This document shows positions 1 through 4,934 of a stretch of DNA of 6,997 nucleotides, one piece after another (positions within the stretch are counted from its first letter, which is position 1; every line of letters begins with the position of its first letter). The notes below the pieces were generated by a model that ran no database searches, was not told where the DNA came from, and saw only the letters and a list, made by a program, of their open reading frames with translations. The translations under genes were made by a program, and so were the position numbers. This DNA comes from an uncultured Rhodoferax sp. (GTDB lineage: Bacteria > Pseudomonadota > Gammaproteobacteria > Burkholderiales > Burkholderiaceae_C). Location of the stretch: positions 1 to 6,997 of the forward strand of contig CAKZJN010000462.1 of assembly GCA_936943465.1 (NCBI GenBank), in the 5' to 3' direction.

Positions 1-1160
1 TACACCGCCGTCCAGAGCCCGTTGGCAGCACTGGAGCGCATTACCGCATCCACAAAGCGCACGCCCAGCAGCCCGTCGGTGGCATTCGGGAAATGCAGGG
101 CTAAGGGGTTGGCAGGCTTGCCGGCACGGCGTGCGGCAATCGCCTCGGCCGCGTCGGAATACAAATTGGCAAAGGCCTCGTGAAAGCCTTCGGGATGCCC
201 GGCCACGATGCGTGAAGCATGCGCGGACAAAGGCAGCGTGCCTGGGCCATTGGGCGTGCGTATTTGGGCCGGCGCGCCGGCCGGTTTGAAACTCAAGGTC
301 TGCGGCTGTTCCTGTTGCCATTCAAGCGTGCCCAGTGAGCCGCTGATGCGAATGCGCAGGGCGTTTTCGACGGCGGTGGCCGCCTGTGTGACCCAGAAGT
401 TGCCGCGCGCGCCATTGCGCATGCGCAGCAGGGCACCGGCGTAGTCGTGCGTGGTGCGGGTCGGCACCACGGTGCCCACTTCGGCCGCGACCTCGGCCAC
501 TTCCAGGCCGGTGATGAAGCGCAGCAGGTTGTGCGCGTGGGTGCCGATGTCGCCCATCACCAAGGACGGGCCGCCACGGGTGGGATCGTCCTTCCAGGGC
601 GAGCGCGAAACGCCCGGCATGGCGCGGCCGCCCTGCACGTATTCCACCTGCACCAACCGGATGTCACCGAGTTGGCCGTCCGCCACCATGGCGCGAGCCT
701 GTCGCACCATCGGATAGCCGGTGTAGTTGTGCGTCAGGCAAAACACCAGGCCGCTGCTGTGTACCCGCGCGTGCAGGGCCTCGGCCTCGGCCAGCGTATT
801 GGTCATGGGCTTGTCGCAAATGACATCCATGCCGGCGTTCAGCGCGGCCATGGACAGCGGGAAGTGGCCGTCATTGGGCGTCATGATGGCCACCACATCC
901 ACCGCGTCGGTGCGGGCCGCTTCGGCGGCAATCAGGGCCTCGCCGCTTCCGTAGCTGCGCTCCGGTGCCAGTCCGAGTTCGCGCGCGGCCTGCACCGACT
1001 TGTCAGGGTGGGAGCTCAGGCAGGCGGCCACCAGGTCGTAACGGTCATCCAGCCGCGCGGCCTGCCGGTGCATCGCACCGATAAAGGAGCCGGGGCCGCC
1101 ACCGATGACTGCCAGGCGCAGGCGGCGGCCCAGCAACGCAATAACGGGGTTCAGTGACAT
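1..1160 (-). CDS. Gfo/Idh/MocA family NAD(P)-dependent oxidoreductase (3' end at window edge)
   Basis: I translated 386 codons from an ATG at 1160 to the left edge with no stop. The N-terminus has a Rossmann dinucleotide fold, with LRLAVIGGGPGSFIG at about residues 14-28. CDKP at 115-118 stands where the family usually has EKP; its Lys normally helps bind cofactor and substrate. GDIGTH follows at 203-208, where D204 and H208 fit the family's catalytic Asp/His spacing. Members oxidise or reduce sugars, inositols and related polyols in the cytoplasm; the substrate cannot be read here. An AGAGG Shine-Dalgarno (plus-strand 1167-1171) lies 6 bases before the ATG and supports this start. Family members often have about 350-390 residues, and the next codon begins TA (Tyr or stop), so the gene is probably complete or nearly so. 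It follows infA on the same strand but is separated from it by a strong terminator. Family call is firm, substrate unknown. Confidence 0.9.
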   Translation of the reverse strand, partial: MSLNPVIALLGRRLRLAVIGGGPGSFIGAMHRQAARLDDRYDLVAACLSSHPDKSVQAARELGLAPERSYGSGEALIAAEAARTDAVDVVAIMTPNDGHFPLSMAALNAGMDVICDKPMTNTLAEAEALHARVHSSGLVFCLTHNYTGYPMVRQARAMVADGQLGDIRLVQVEYVQGGRAMPGVSRSPWKDDPTRGGPSLVMGDIGTHAHNLLRFITGLEVAEVAAEVGTVVPTRTTHDYAGALLRMRNGARGNFWVTQAATAVENALRIRISGSLGTLEWQQEQPQTLSFKPAGAPAQIRTPNGPGTLPLSAHASRIVAGHPEGFHEAFANLYSDAAEAIAARRAGKPANPLALHFPNATDGLLGVRFVDAVMRSSAANGLWTAV

Positions 1161-1187
1161 GGCGTGCCTCTTTCGAAGTTTTTGGAC

Positions 1188-1213
1188 AAAAAAAAGCCGC
1201 TCGGAAGAGCGGC
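1188..1213 (-). terminator. Rho-independent terminator after infA
   Basis: Read on the minus strand, a perfect 7-bp stem (GCCGCTC/GAGCGGC, plus-strand 1196-1202 and 1207-1213) with a 4-base loop is followed at once by eight T residues (plus-strand A8 at 1188-1195). It lies 18 bases beyond the infA stop codon. The T-tract is on the minus-strand side only, so it ends the infA transcript. Confidence 0.9.
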
Positions 1214-1231
1214 CTTGATTGTCGGGGCGAA

Positions 1232-1486
1232 TTACTGCGGCCGACGCGGCGTCATGGGACCACGGCCTTCAATATGGCGGAAGTTGATGCGGCCCTTGCT
1301 CAGGTCGTAAGGCGACAGTTCGAGCGACACGCGGTCACCCGCCAGAATGCGGATGTGGTTCTTGCGCATCTTGCCAGCGGAGTAAGCGATGAGTTGGTGC
1401 CCGTTGTCCAGCGTGACACGAAAGCGCGTGTCAGGCAGCACTTCGTTCACAACACCCATCATTTCAATCAGTTCTTCTTTAGCCAT
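1232..1486 (-). CDS. infA: Translation initiation factor IF-1
   Basis: The 84-residue protein is a single OB-fold that binds the A site of the 30S ribosomal subunit and assists IF-2 and IF-3 in start-codon selection. The recognisable core runs from MAKEELIEM through GKMRKNHIRILAGD (38-51) to ELSPYDLSKGRINFRH (56-71). Escherichia coli IF-1 has 72 residues; this one carries an extra basic, proline-rich tail of about 14 residues (IEGRGPMTPRRPQ). That form matches the second infA copy known in Burkholderiales genomes, outside the spc ribosomal operon, and no ribosomal genes lie nearby here. The start is fixed by homology and by AAGGA 7 bases upstream (plus-strand 1494-1498). The same frame stays open further upstream to 1711, but that part reads through a different gene and does not resemble IF-1. 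The gene lies 34 bases after the unknown gene at 1521-1769 and ends in a terminator. Confidence 0.96.
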   Translation of the reverse strand: MAKEELIEMMGVVNEVLPDTRFRVTLDNGHQLIAYSAGKMRKNHIRILAGDRVSLELSPYDLSKGRINFRHIEGRGPMTPRRPQ

Positions 1487-1520
1487 GGTTTTGTCCTTCA
1501 GCCTTCGATTATCGTTTGTT

Positions 1521-1769
1521 TTAGTGGAAACGGGTAGTCTGGTGTACCCATTCGATGCCTTGGGCCAACGCATAGTGGGCTGCGGCGTCGTGTGTGGAGA
1601 AGTCATCGCAGAAGCGCATGACGCGGTCGGTGGACGCGCTGCCGCGTCCGCTGGCAATGGAAACCTGGGCGGCAAAGCGGCCCGAATCCAGTGCTTGAGG
1701 GCAAGCCGCAACGCGGTATTTGCCGATGGTGACCGGTGAGGGTCGCGAAAAATTATTGTTATGAATCAT
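1521..1769 (-). CDS. Conserved-looking hypothetical protein, 82 aa
   Basis: I do not recognise a named family. The 82-residue product begins MIHNNNFSRP and looks like a real small soluble protein. It has KYRVAACPQALDSGRFAAQVSIASGRG-like alternating strand residues at 17-43, a polar turn with DRVMRF (48-53), then a likely helix DAAAHYALAQGIEWV (61-75). There is no signal peptide, membrane segment or metal-binding cluster. The composition resembles short uncharacterised proteins I associate with Comamonadaceae, but I cannot name one with certainty. It lies 34 bases upstream of infA on the same strand with no terminator between, so cotranscription is likely. No good Shine-Dalgarno precedes the ATG at 1769. 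The frame is open further upstream to 2171, but that extension runs antisense into the amidotransferase gene and reads as noise. A start a little upstream or downstream cannot be excluded. Confidence 0.68.
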   Translation of the reverse strand: MIHNNNFSRPSPVTIGKYRVAACPQALDSGRFAAQVSIASGRGSASTDRVMRFCDDFSTHDAAAHYALAQGIEWVHQTTRFH

Positions 1770-2021
1770 GAAAAATCTAAGGCACGGGTCTCTGGCAGGG
1801 ACTGTGTGCAGGAAAAACGAGGGATAAAACCGCTCTTGCCGTGAGAGTGCTGGTGCGGGACGCTGGAATTTGCTAAACGGACGACCCCTCTGCCGGGGGC
1901 CGGTGCAGCGTTGCGAGAGATGTTTTGCCGGGGTGGCAAACCGCTGATGTGCACAGTCTGTTCGCTTAAAGCGACCGCGTAATGTAACACGGTTACTAAA
2001 ACCGAGGGAAAATACCACGCT
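1770..2021. promoter_or_regulatory. Divergent intergenic region with three inverted repeats
   Basis: These 252 bases separate the minus-strand hypothetical-infA pair from the plus-strand amidotransferase, so they should hold both promoters. I see no convincing -35/-10 pair for either direction. Three short perfect dyads lie in the half nearest the amidotransferase: TTTGCC-N5-GGCAAA at 1924-1940, TCGCTT-A-AAGCGA at 1962-1974 and GTAAC-ACG-GTTAC at 1984-1996. They are candidate operators or RNA hairpins of unknown use. A weak ribosome site, GAGGG at 2004-2008, lies 13 bases before the amidotransferase ATG, farther than usual. Confidence 0.45.
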
Positions 2022-2750
2022 ATGAAGAAAATCTGCATTCTGGAAAACGACGATCTGGCACCGGAAATCACACCGGTTTACAAGGGCTACGCCGCCATGT
2101 TTGTGCGCCTGTTTCAGGATGCGGGCGCGGCCGATTGGCAGTTTGACGTGTTCTACACCCCGGCCCAGCAATACCCGGCTTCGTTTGACGCGTACGACGC
2201 CGTGGTGCTGACCGGCAGCAAAGCCGACTCGTTTTCAGACGAGCCCTGGGTGGTCGAACTGCGCCGGCGCGTAAGCGGCCTGCTGGACCAGAAAAAGAAA
2301 CTGCTGGGCATCTGCTTTGGCCACCAATTGATTGCCCTGTGCATGGGTGCCAAGGTGGGTCGGGCGCCGCAGGGCTGGGGCGTGGGGCGCATGGCCTACG
2401 CATGGCAGATCGACAGCATGCCCTCGGCGCCAGACAACAAACAGATGGCCTTGCTGGTTAGCCACCAGGATCAGGTGCTGGAATTGCCCCGCGACGCCAC
2501 GTTGCTGGCCAGCAATGCCCACTGCCCGGTGGCGGCGTATGCGGTGGGTGAACAGGTTTTTTGCGTGCAGGGTCACCCGGAATTTGTCGAAGACTACAGC
2601 GCCTTTTTGATGGGAAAACGCCGCGAACGCCTGGGCGAAGAGCTCTACACACGCGGCGTGGACAGTCTGCAGCAGGGCCACGATGGGCTGGATGTGGCCC
2701 GCATGATGATTGCCTTTGTAGAAGGCGACTCAGTCCGCCGGGCGGCCTAA
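2022..2750 (+). CDS. Class I glutamine amidotransferase (stand-alone, GMP-synthase-like domain)
   Basis: The 242-residue cytoplasmic protein is a single class I (triad) glutaminase domain. The nucleophile elbow GICFGHQ spans 96-102 with Cys98. The His/Glu pair lies in QGHPEF (183-188) as His185 and Glu187, so the whole triad is present. LTGS at 63-66 matches the region that forms the oxyanion hole in this fold, and SHQD at 147-150 is also typical. Such domains release ammonia from glutamine for a synthase partner. No synthetase domain is fused and none is encoded nearby, as in the stand-alone proteins often annotated as GMP-synthase-like amidotransferases (for example E. coli YfeJ), whose role is largely unknown. 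Some relatives are gamma-glutamyl peptidases, so hydrolysis of a gamma-glutamyl compound is an alternative. The start is the first ATG matching the fold's first strand (KKICILEND). The 3' end overlaps the convergent neighbour by 21 bases. Confidence 0.9.
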   Translation: MKKICILENDDLAPEITPVYKGYAAMFVRLFQDAGAADWQFDVFYTPAQQYPASFDAYDAVVLTGSKADSFSDEPWVVELRRRVSGLLDQKKKLLGICFGHQLIALCMGAKVGRAPQGWGVGRMAYAWQIDSMPSAPDNKQMALLVSHQDQVLELPRDATLLASNAHCPVAAYAVGEQVFCVQGHPEFVEDYSAFLMGKRRERLGEELYTRGVDSLQQGHDGLDVARMMIAFVEGDSVRRAA

Positions 2751-3221
2751 CACCTGCGCCAGTTCGTCCGCGTCAATCGAGCGCGCGGCACCAAAGCCGG
2801 CGACCTGGCGGGCACCCTTCACCTCCACCGTGACAAAACGGAAATCGCCGAGCTGGGTCATGAATTCCACATCGGGAAAACGTGCCAGGTAGGCGCTGCG
2901 CGCCCGCGTCCAGGCCGGACTTTCCGGTGCAAGCACCTGGGCAACGCCTTCCAGCGTGACCCGCGGCAGGGCATGTACCGGTTCACCGGCCACCTCGGCC
3001 TGCATCACCAGCAAGGACACCTGCGGCGTGCGTTCCAGGTTACGGGCATGGGCCGCCAGACCGCTGACATGCAGCACCACCGCACCGCTGGTACTTTCCA
3101 GCGCAAACGGCACCATGGAGACGAAAGGAAAACCGTCTTCCCCCAAGGTTCCCAATGCTGCCACACGCTGGCTGTTCAGAAGGCTACGCAAGGCAACGGT
3201 CAGGCGGGGTTCGTGGGCCAT
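2730..3221 (-). CDS. Pyridoxamine 5'-phosphate oxidase-like split beta-barrel protein, HugZ/HutZ type
   Basis: The 163-residue protein has the FMN-binding split-barrel pattern: RVAALGTLGEDGFPFVSMVPFAL (19-41), HVSGLAAHARNLERTPQVSLLV (51-72) and RVTLEGVAQVL (87-97). The C-terminal part has YLARFPDVEF (111-120), LGDFRFVTVEV (124-134) and GFGAA (142-146), which resembles HugZ/HutZ heme-utilisation proteins more than true PdxH. HutZ and HugZ bind heme through a C-terminal histidine; no histidine follows GFG here, so heme binding or heme oxygenase activity is uncertain and a flavin or F420-type reductase is possible. The start at 3221 suits the family, but no Shine-Dalgarno precedes it. A TATAAA hexamer on the minus strand (plus-strand 3251-3256) could be the -10. 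The gene is divergent from the Lrp regulator and convergent with the amidotransferase, sharing 21 bases with the latter. Fold confident, function tentative. Confidence 0.85.
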   Translation of the reverse strand: MAHEPRLTVALRSLLNSQRVAALGTLGEDGFPFVSMVPFALESTSGAVVLHVSGLAAHARNLERTPQVSLLVMQAEVAGEPVHALPRVTLEGVAQVLAPESPAWTRARSAYLARFPDVEFMTQLGDFRFVTVEVKGARQVAGFGAARSIDADELAQVLGRPAD

Positions 3222-3250
3222 GAAAACAATCAGTTGGAGGAAATGGCTGA

Positions 3251-3277
3251 TTTATAGCGGATCGCCAACGCATGCAA
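3251..3277 (-). promoter_or_regulatory. Possible promoter of the HugZ-like gene
   Basis: On the minus strand a good -10 (TATAAA, plus-strand 3251-3256) lies 29 bases before the ATG at 3221. The best -35 I can pair with it is TTGCAT (plus-strand 3272-3277), which matches only three of six positions and leaves a short 15-base spacer. The -10 is the only persuasive part. Confidence 0.3.
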
Positions 3278-3292
3278 CCGCCAGAAAGGGCA

Positions 3293-3322
3293 AACCCCCG
3301 GGCAGGTACTGCGACGGGGGTT
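3293..3322. other. Compound stem-loop in the spacer upstream of the Lrp-type gene
   Basis: AACCCCC at 3293-3299 pairs perfectly with GGGGGTT at 3316-3322. Inside the loop, GCAG (3302-3305) pairs with CTGC (3309-3312) around a three-base loop. The nested pairing gives a stable bulged hairpin on either strand. No T-tract follows on either strand, so it is not a standard intrinsic terminator. Confidence 0.4.
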
Positions 3323-3468
3323 GGACTTTGCAATGCCGACCCTTGTGGGGTGGGGGCTGCGCAAGCGGGGCTTGTGGCGGAACTTGCTTTGGGTTGCTGT
3401 GGTTATCAGATGTATTCAGTGTAGGTGTTAGGCCGTGGCAGCCGATTGCTTTGTTGCGTGAATATCCG

Positions 3469-3497
3469 TTGAAATTGGCATAATCTGCCAATATTTT
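3469..3497 (+). promoter_or_regulatory. Candidate sigma-70 promoter of the Lrp-type regulator
   Basis: TTGAAA (3469-3474, five of six matches to TTGACA) is followed after 17 bases by TATTTT (3492-3497, four of six matches to TATAAT), 20 bases before the ATG at 3517. Transcription would start near 3504, giving a very short leader. CATAAT at 3479-3484 is a competing -10 but lacks a well-spaced -35. Confidence 0.5.
3474..3492. promoter_or_regulatory. Inverted-repeat operator, probably Lrp-type autoregulation site
   Basis: ATTGGCA (3474-3480) and TGCCAAT (3486-3492) form a perfect 7-bp inverted repeat around TAATC. It touches the last base of the -35 and the first base of the -10 of the candidate promoter, where a bound protein would block RNA polymerase. 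Lrp/AsnC proteins usually bind imperfect palindromes of about 13-15 bp, often at their own promoters, so the downstream gene product is the likely ligand. Binding is inferred from position only. Confidence 0.55.
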
Positions 3498-3516
3498 CTC
3501 CATTGACGAAAAACAT

Positions 3517-3981
3517 ATGACCCTAGACCGCTATGACCGGCAAATTCTGGAAATTCTCCAGACCGATGGACGGATCAACAACCAGGATCTGGCGGACCGC
3601 ATCGGCCTGTCGCCGTCGCCGTGCTTGCGCCGGGTCCGGGCGCTGGAAGAATCGGGACTGATCGTCGGCTACCGGGCTCTGCTGGATGCCCGCAAACTCG
3701 GTTTGACCTTGATGGCGCTGGTGCATATTTCCATGGACCAGCACACGCCCGAACGCTTTGCCAATTTCGAAGCCTCGGTGTCGGTACTGCCCGAGGTGCT
3801 GGAATGCCTGCTGATTACCGGCCAGGACGCGGATTACCAGCTCAAGGTGGCGGTGCGCGACATGGACCATTACCAGACGCTGCTGCTGGAACGGCTCACC
3901 CGCATTACCGGCGTTACCGGCGTGCATTCGAGCTTTGTGCTGCGCCGGGTGGTGGACAAAACCGCCTTGTCCGTCGGCTAG
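3517..3981 (+). CDS. Lrp/AsnC family transcriptional regulator
   Basis: The 154-residue length is usual for the family. The N-terminal winged helix-turn-helix covers about residues 4-50 (LDRYDRQILEIL, then NNQDLADRIGLSPSPCLRRV at 21-40, RALEESGLIVGY at 41-52). The C-terminal RAM domain covers about 64-142, with the ligand-loop pattern TGQDADYQLKV at 101-111. These proteins assemble as octamers or hexadecamers and respond to amino acids or other small molecules. SPSPCLRRV is the common family recognition helix. The effector and regulon cannot be read from sequence. A perfect inverted repeat sits in its own promoter region, suggesting autoregulation. The stop is 21 bases before the NRDE-family gene, so the two are probably cotranscribed; the HugZ-like gene is divergent and may share control. 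No strong ribosome site precedes the ATG; the leader predicted from the best promoter is only about 13 bases. Confidence 0.95.
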   Translation: MTLDRYDRQILEILQTDGRINNQDLADRIGLSPSPCLRRVRALEESGLIVGYRALLDARKLGLTLMALVHISMDQHTPERFANFEASVSVLPEVLECLLITGQDADYQLKVAVRDMDHYQTLLLERLTRITGVTGVHSSFVLRRVVDKTALSVG

Positions 3982-4002
3982 TGCCTGCTGGAAGCGCCGA
4001 CG

Positions 4003-4764
4003 ATGTGCCTGATTGCCTGGAACTGGCAGCCACACAGTGACCAGCCGCTGTTGCTGATTGCCAACCGTGACGAATACTTCTCCCGCCCGGCCCTGGCCTT
4101 GCATTGGTGGGAACAGACACCAGTATTGGCGGGAAAAGACCTGCAGGCGGGAGGAACCTGGCTGGGCGTTAGCCGCAATGGACGCTTGGCGGCACTGACC
4201 AACTTTCGGGCGGCAGTTCGCGACGCCGAAGTGCGCCCATCGCGTGGCGCATTGGTGGCCGATTTTCTACAAGGGAAGATGGATGCGGGGAGCTATCTGG
4301 AGGCGATTGCGCGCAAAGCGGCTGACTACAACCCGTTTAACCTGCTCGTATTCGACGGCAAGCAACTGCTGGGGCTGGAAAGCCGGCATGCCCACATCGT
4401 GCACATCCAGCCCGGCATCAGCGCGGTCTCCAATGCGGACTTTGATACCCCTTGGCCCAAGTTGGTGAGCCTGAAGCAGGGCCTGTCTCAACACCTCCAA
4501 CAGAGACGCCTGGCGGTGCCTGAGCTGCTGCCACTGTTGCAAGACGCCACATTGGCAACCGACGCGGAACTTCCCCACACCGGCGTGCCGCTCGAATGGG
4601 AACGCAGGCTGTCAGCCATCAAGGTGCTATCGCCCGAATACGGAACGCGAGCGAGCAGCATCGTGGCACTGGGTCGTACCGGTTTGCAGTTCTTTGAGCA
4701 AAGCTACGACGCACATGGCCCTACCCAAGCCGCAGAGTTTCACTTCACGGTGCAAGTCGATTAA
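4003..4764 (+). CDS. NRDE family protein, TANGO2 homologue
   Basis: The 253-residue protein matches the NRDE (DUF833/Ser-Thr-rich T10 in DGCR) family. It opens MCLIAW with the conserved Cys2, has the name-giving NRDE at residues 21-24, then GGTWLGVS (50-57), ALTNFR (64-69), YNPFNLLV (109-116), SNADFDTPWPK (143-153) and EYGTRASSI (212-220). The fold is predicted to be Ntn-hydrolase-like, with Cys2 becoming N-terminal if Met is removed. Eukaryotic TANGO2 has been implicated in heme trafficking and in lipid or acyl-CoA metabolism; the bacterial role is poorly defined. There is no signal peptide or membrane segment, so it should be cytoplasmic. A GGAAG ribosome site (3990-3994) stands 8 bases before the ATG, and Cys2 demands this start. 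It lies 21 bases behind the Lrp-type gene and is probably in its operon. All family motifs are intact. Confidence 0.93.
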   Translation: MCLIAWNWQPHSDQPLLLIANRDEYFSRPALALHWWEQTPVLAGKDLQAGGTWLGVSRNGRLAALTNFRAAVRDAEVRPSRGALVADFLQGKMDAGSYLEAIARKAADYNPFNLLVFDGKQLLGLESRHAHIVHIQPGISAVSNADFDTPWPKLVSLKQGLSQHLQQRRLAVPELLPLLQDATLATDAELPHTGVPLEWERRLSAIKVLSPEYGTRASSIVALGRTGLQFFEQSYDAHGPTQAAEFHFTVQVD

Positions 4765-4828
4765 AAACTTCTGAAGGCGGCAAACCGATTTCTCTCAAAC
4801 CCCATCAGGAATAAACCAGAAAATTGGA

Positions 4829-4857
4829 TTGCGTTGACCTTATTTGAGGCTAATAAT
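4829..4857 (+). promoter_or_regulatory. Possible promoter of the HD-GYP response regulator gene
   Basis: TTGCGT (4829-4834) and AATAAT (4852-4857, five of six matches to TATAAT) are 17 bases apart. The -35 is poor. An inverted repeat, CTAAT-N4-ATTAG (4850-4863), covers the -10. A leader of about 70 bases would follow. The surrounding spacer (4765-4934) is AT-richer than the genes and shows no other recognised element; I see no terminator after the NRDE gene. Confidence 0.3.
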
Positions 4858-4934
4858 GATTAGTGCGGTGTCGGACATAGTTGCAAACATTCAGACTTAA
4901 TCCGGGACGGCGCTTTCAAAATTAAGGCTTCGCG

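Larger units (their letters stand above)
3222..3516. promoter_or_regulatory. Divergent intergenic region between HugZ-like gene and Lrp-type regulator
   Basis: The 295 bases must hold both divergent promoters. Apart from the promoter and operator listed separately, they contain a compound hairpin at 3293-3322 and a G-rich stretch on the plus strand, with G runs at 3347-3350, 3352-3356 and 3367-3370. Both reading directions contain open frames here (to about 83 residues), but these are low-complexity and do not look like protein. I see no tRNA or recognised riboswitch. Confidence 0.5.

Noticed and set aside
447..1157. Plus-strand open frame of 236 residues, rich in His, Gly and Ala
   Set aside because: It is antisense to the clearly homologous Gfo/Idh/MocA gene and has low-complexity composition with no recognisable domain.
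1487..1711. N-terminal extension of IF-1 in the same frame
   Set aside because: Homology to IF-1 begins exactly at MAKEEL, an AAGGA ribosome site precedes that ATG, and the upstream part overlaps the 82-residue gene out of frame.
1770..2171. Upstream extension of the 82-residue minus-strand gene
   Set aside because: It would run through the divergent spacer and into the amidotransferase coding sequence on the other strand; the residues there are unlike the compact protein after MIHNNN.
2235..2681. Minus-strand open frame of 148 residues inside the amidotransferase gene
   Set aside because: It is antisense to a gene with an intact catalytic triad and has the His/Gln-rich composition expected of a shadow frame.
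3347..3393. G-quadruplex in the spacer
   Set aside because: The four G runs are separated by loops of about 1, 10 and 20 bases, too long for a confident call; kept only as part of the hairpin observation.
3252..3503. Minus-strand open frame of 83 residues in the spacer before the Lrp-type gene
   Set aside because: It is proline-rich and low-complexity, its start overlaps the candidate promoter and operator, and nothing in it resembles a known fold.
3523..4104. Minus-strand open frame of 193 residues opposite the Lrp-type gene
   Set aside because: It is rich in His, Gln and Arg, antisense to a full-length Lrp/AsnC gene, and without domain motifs.
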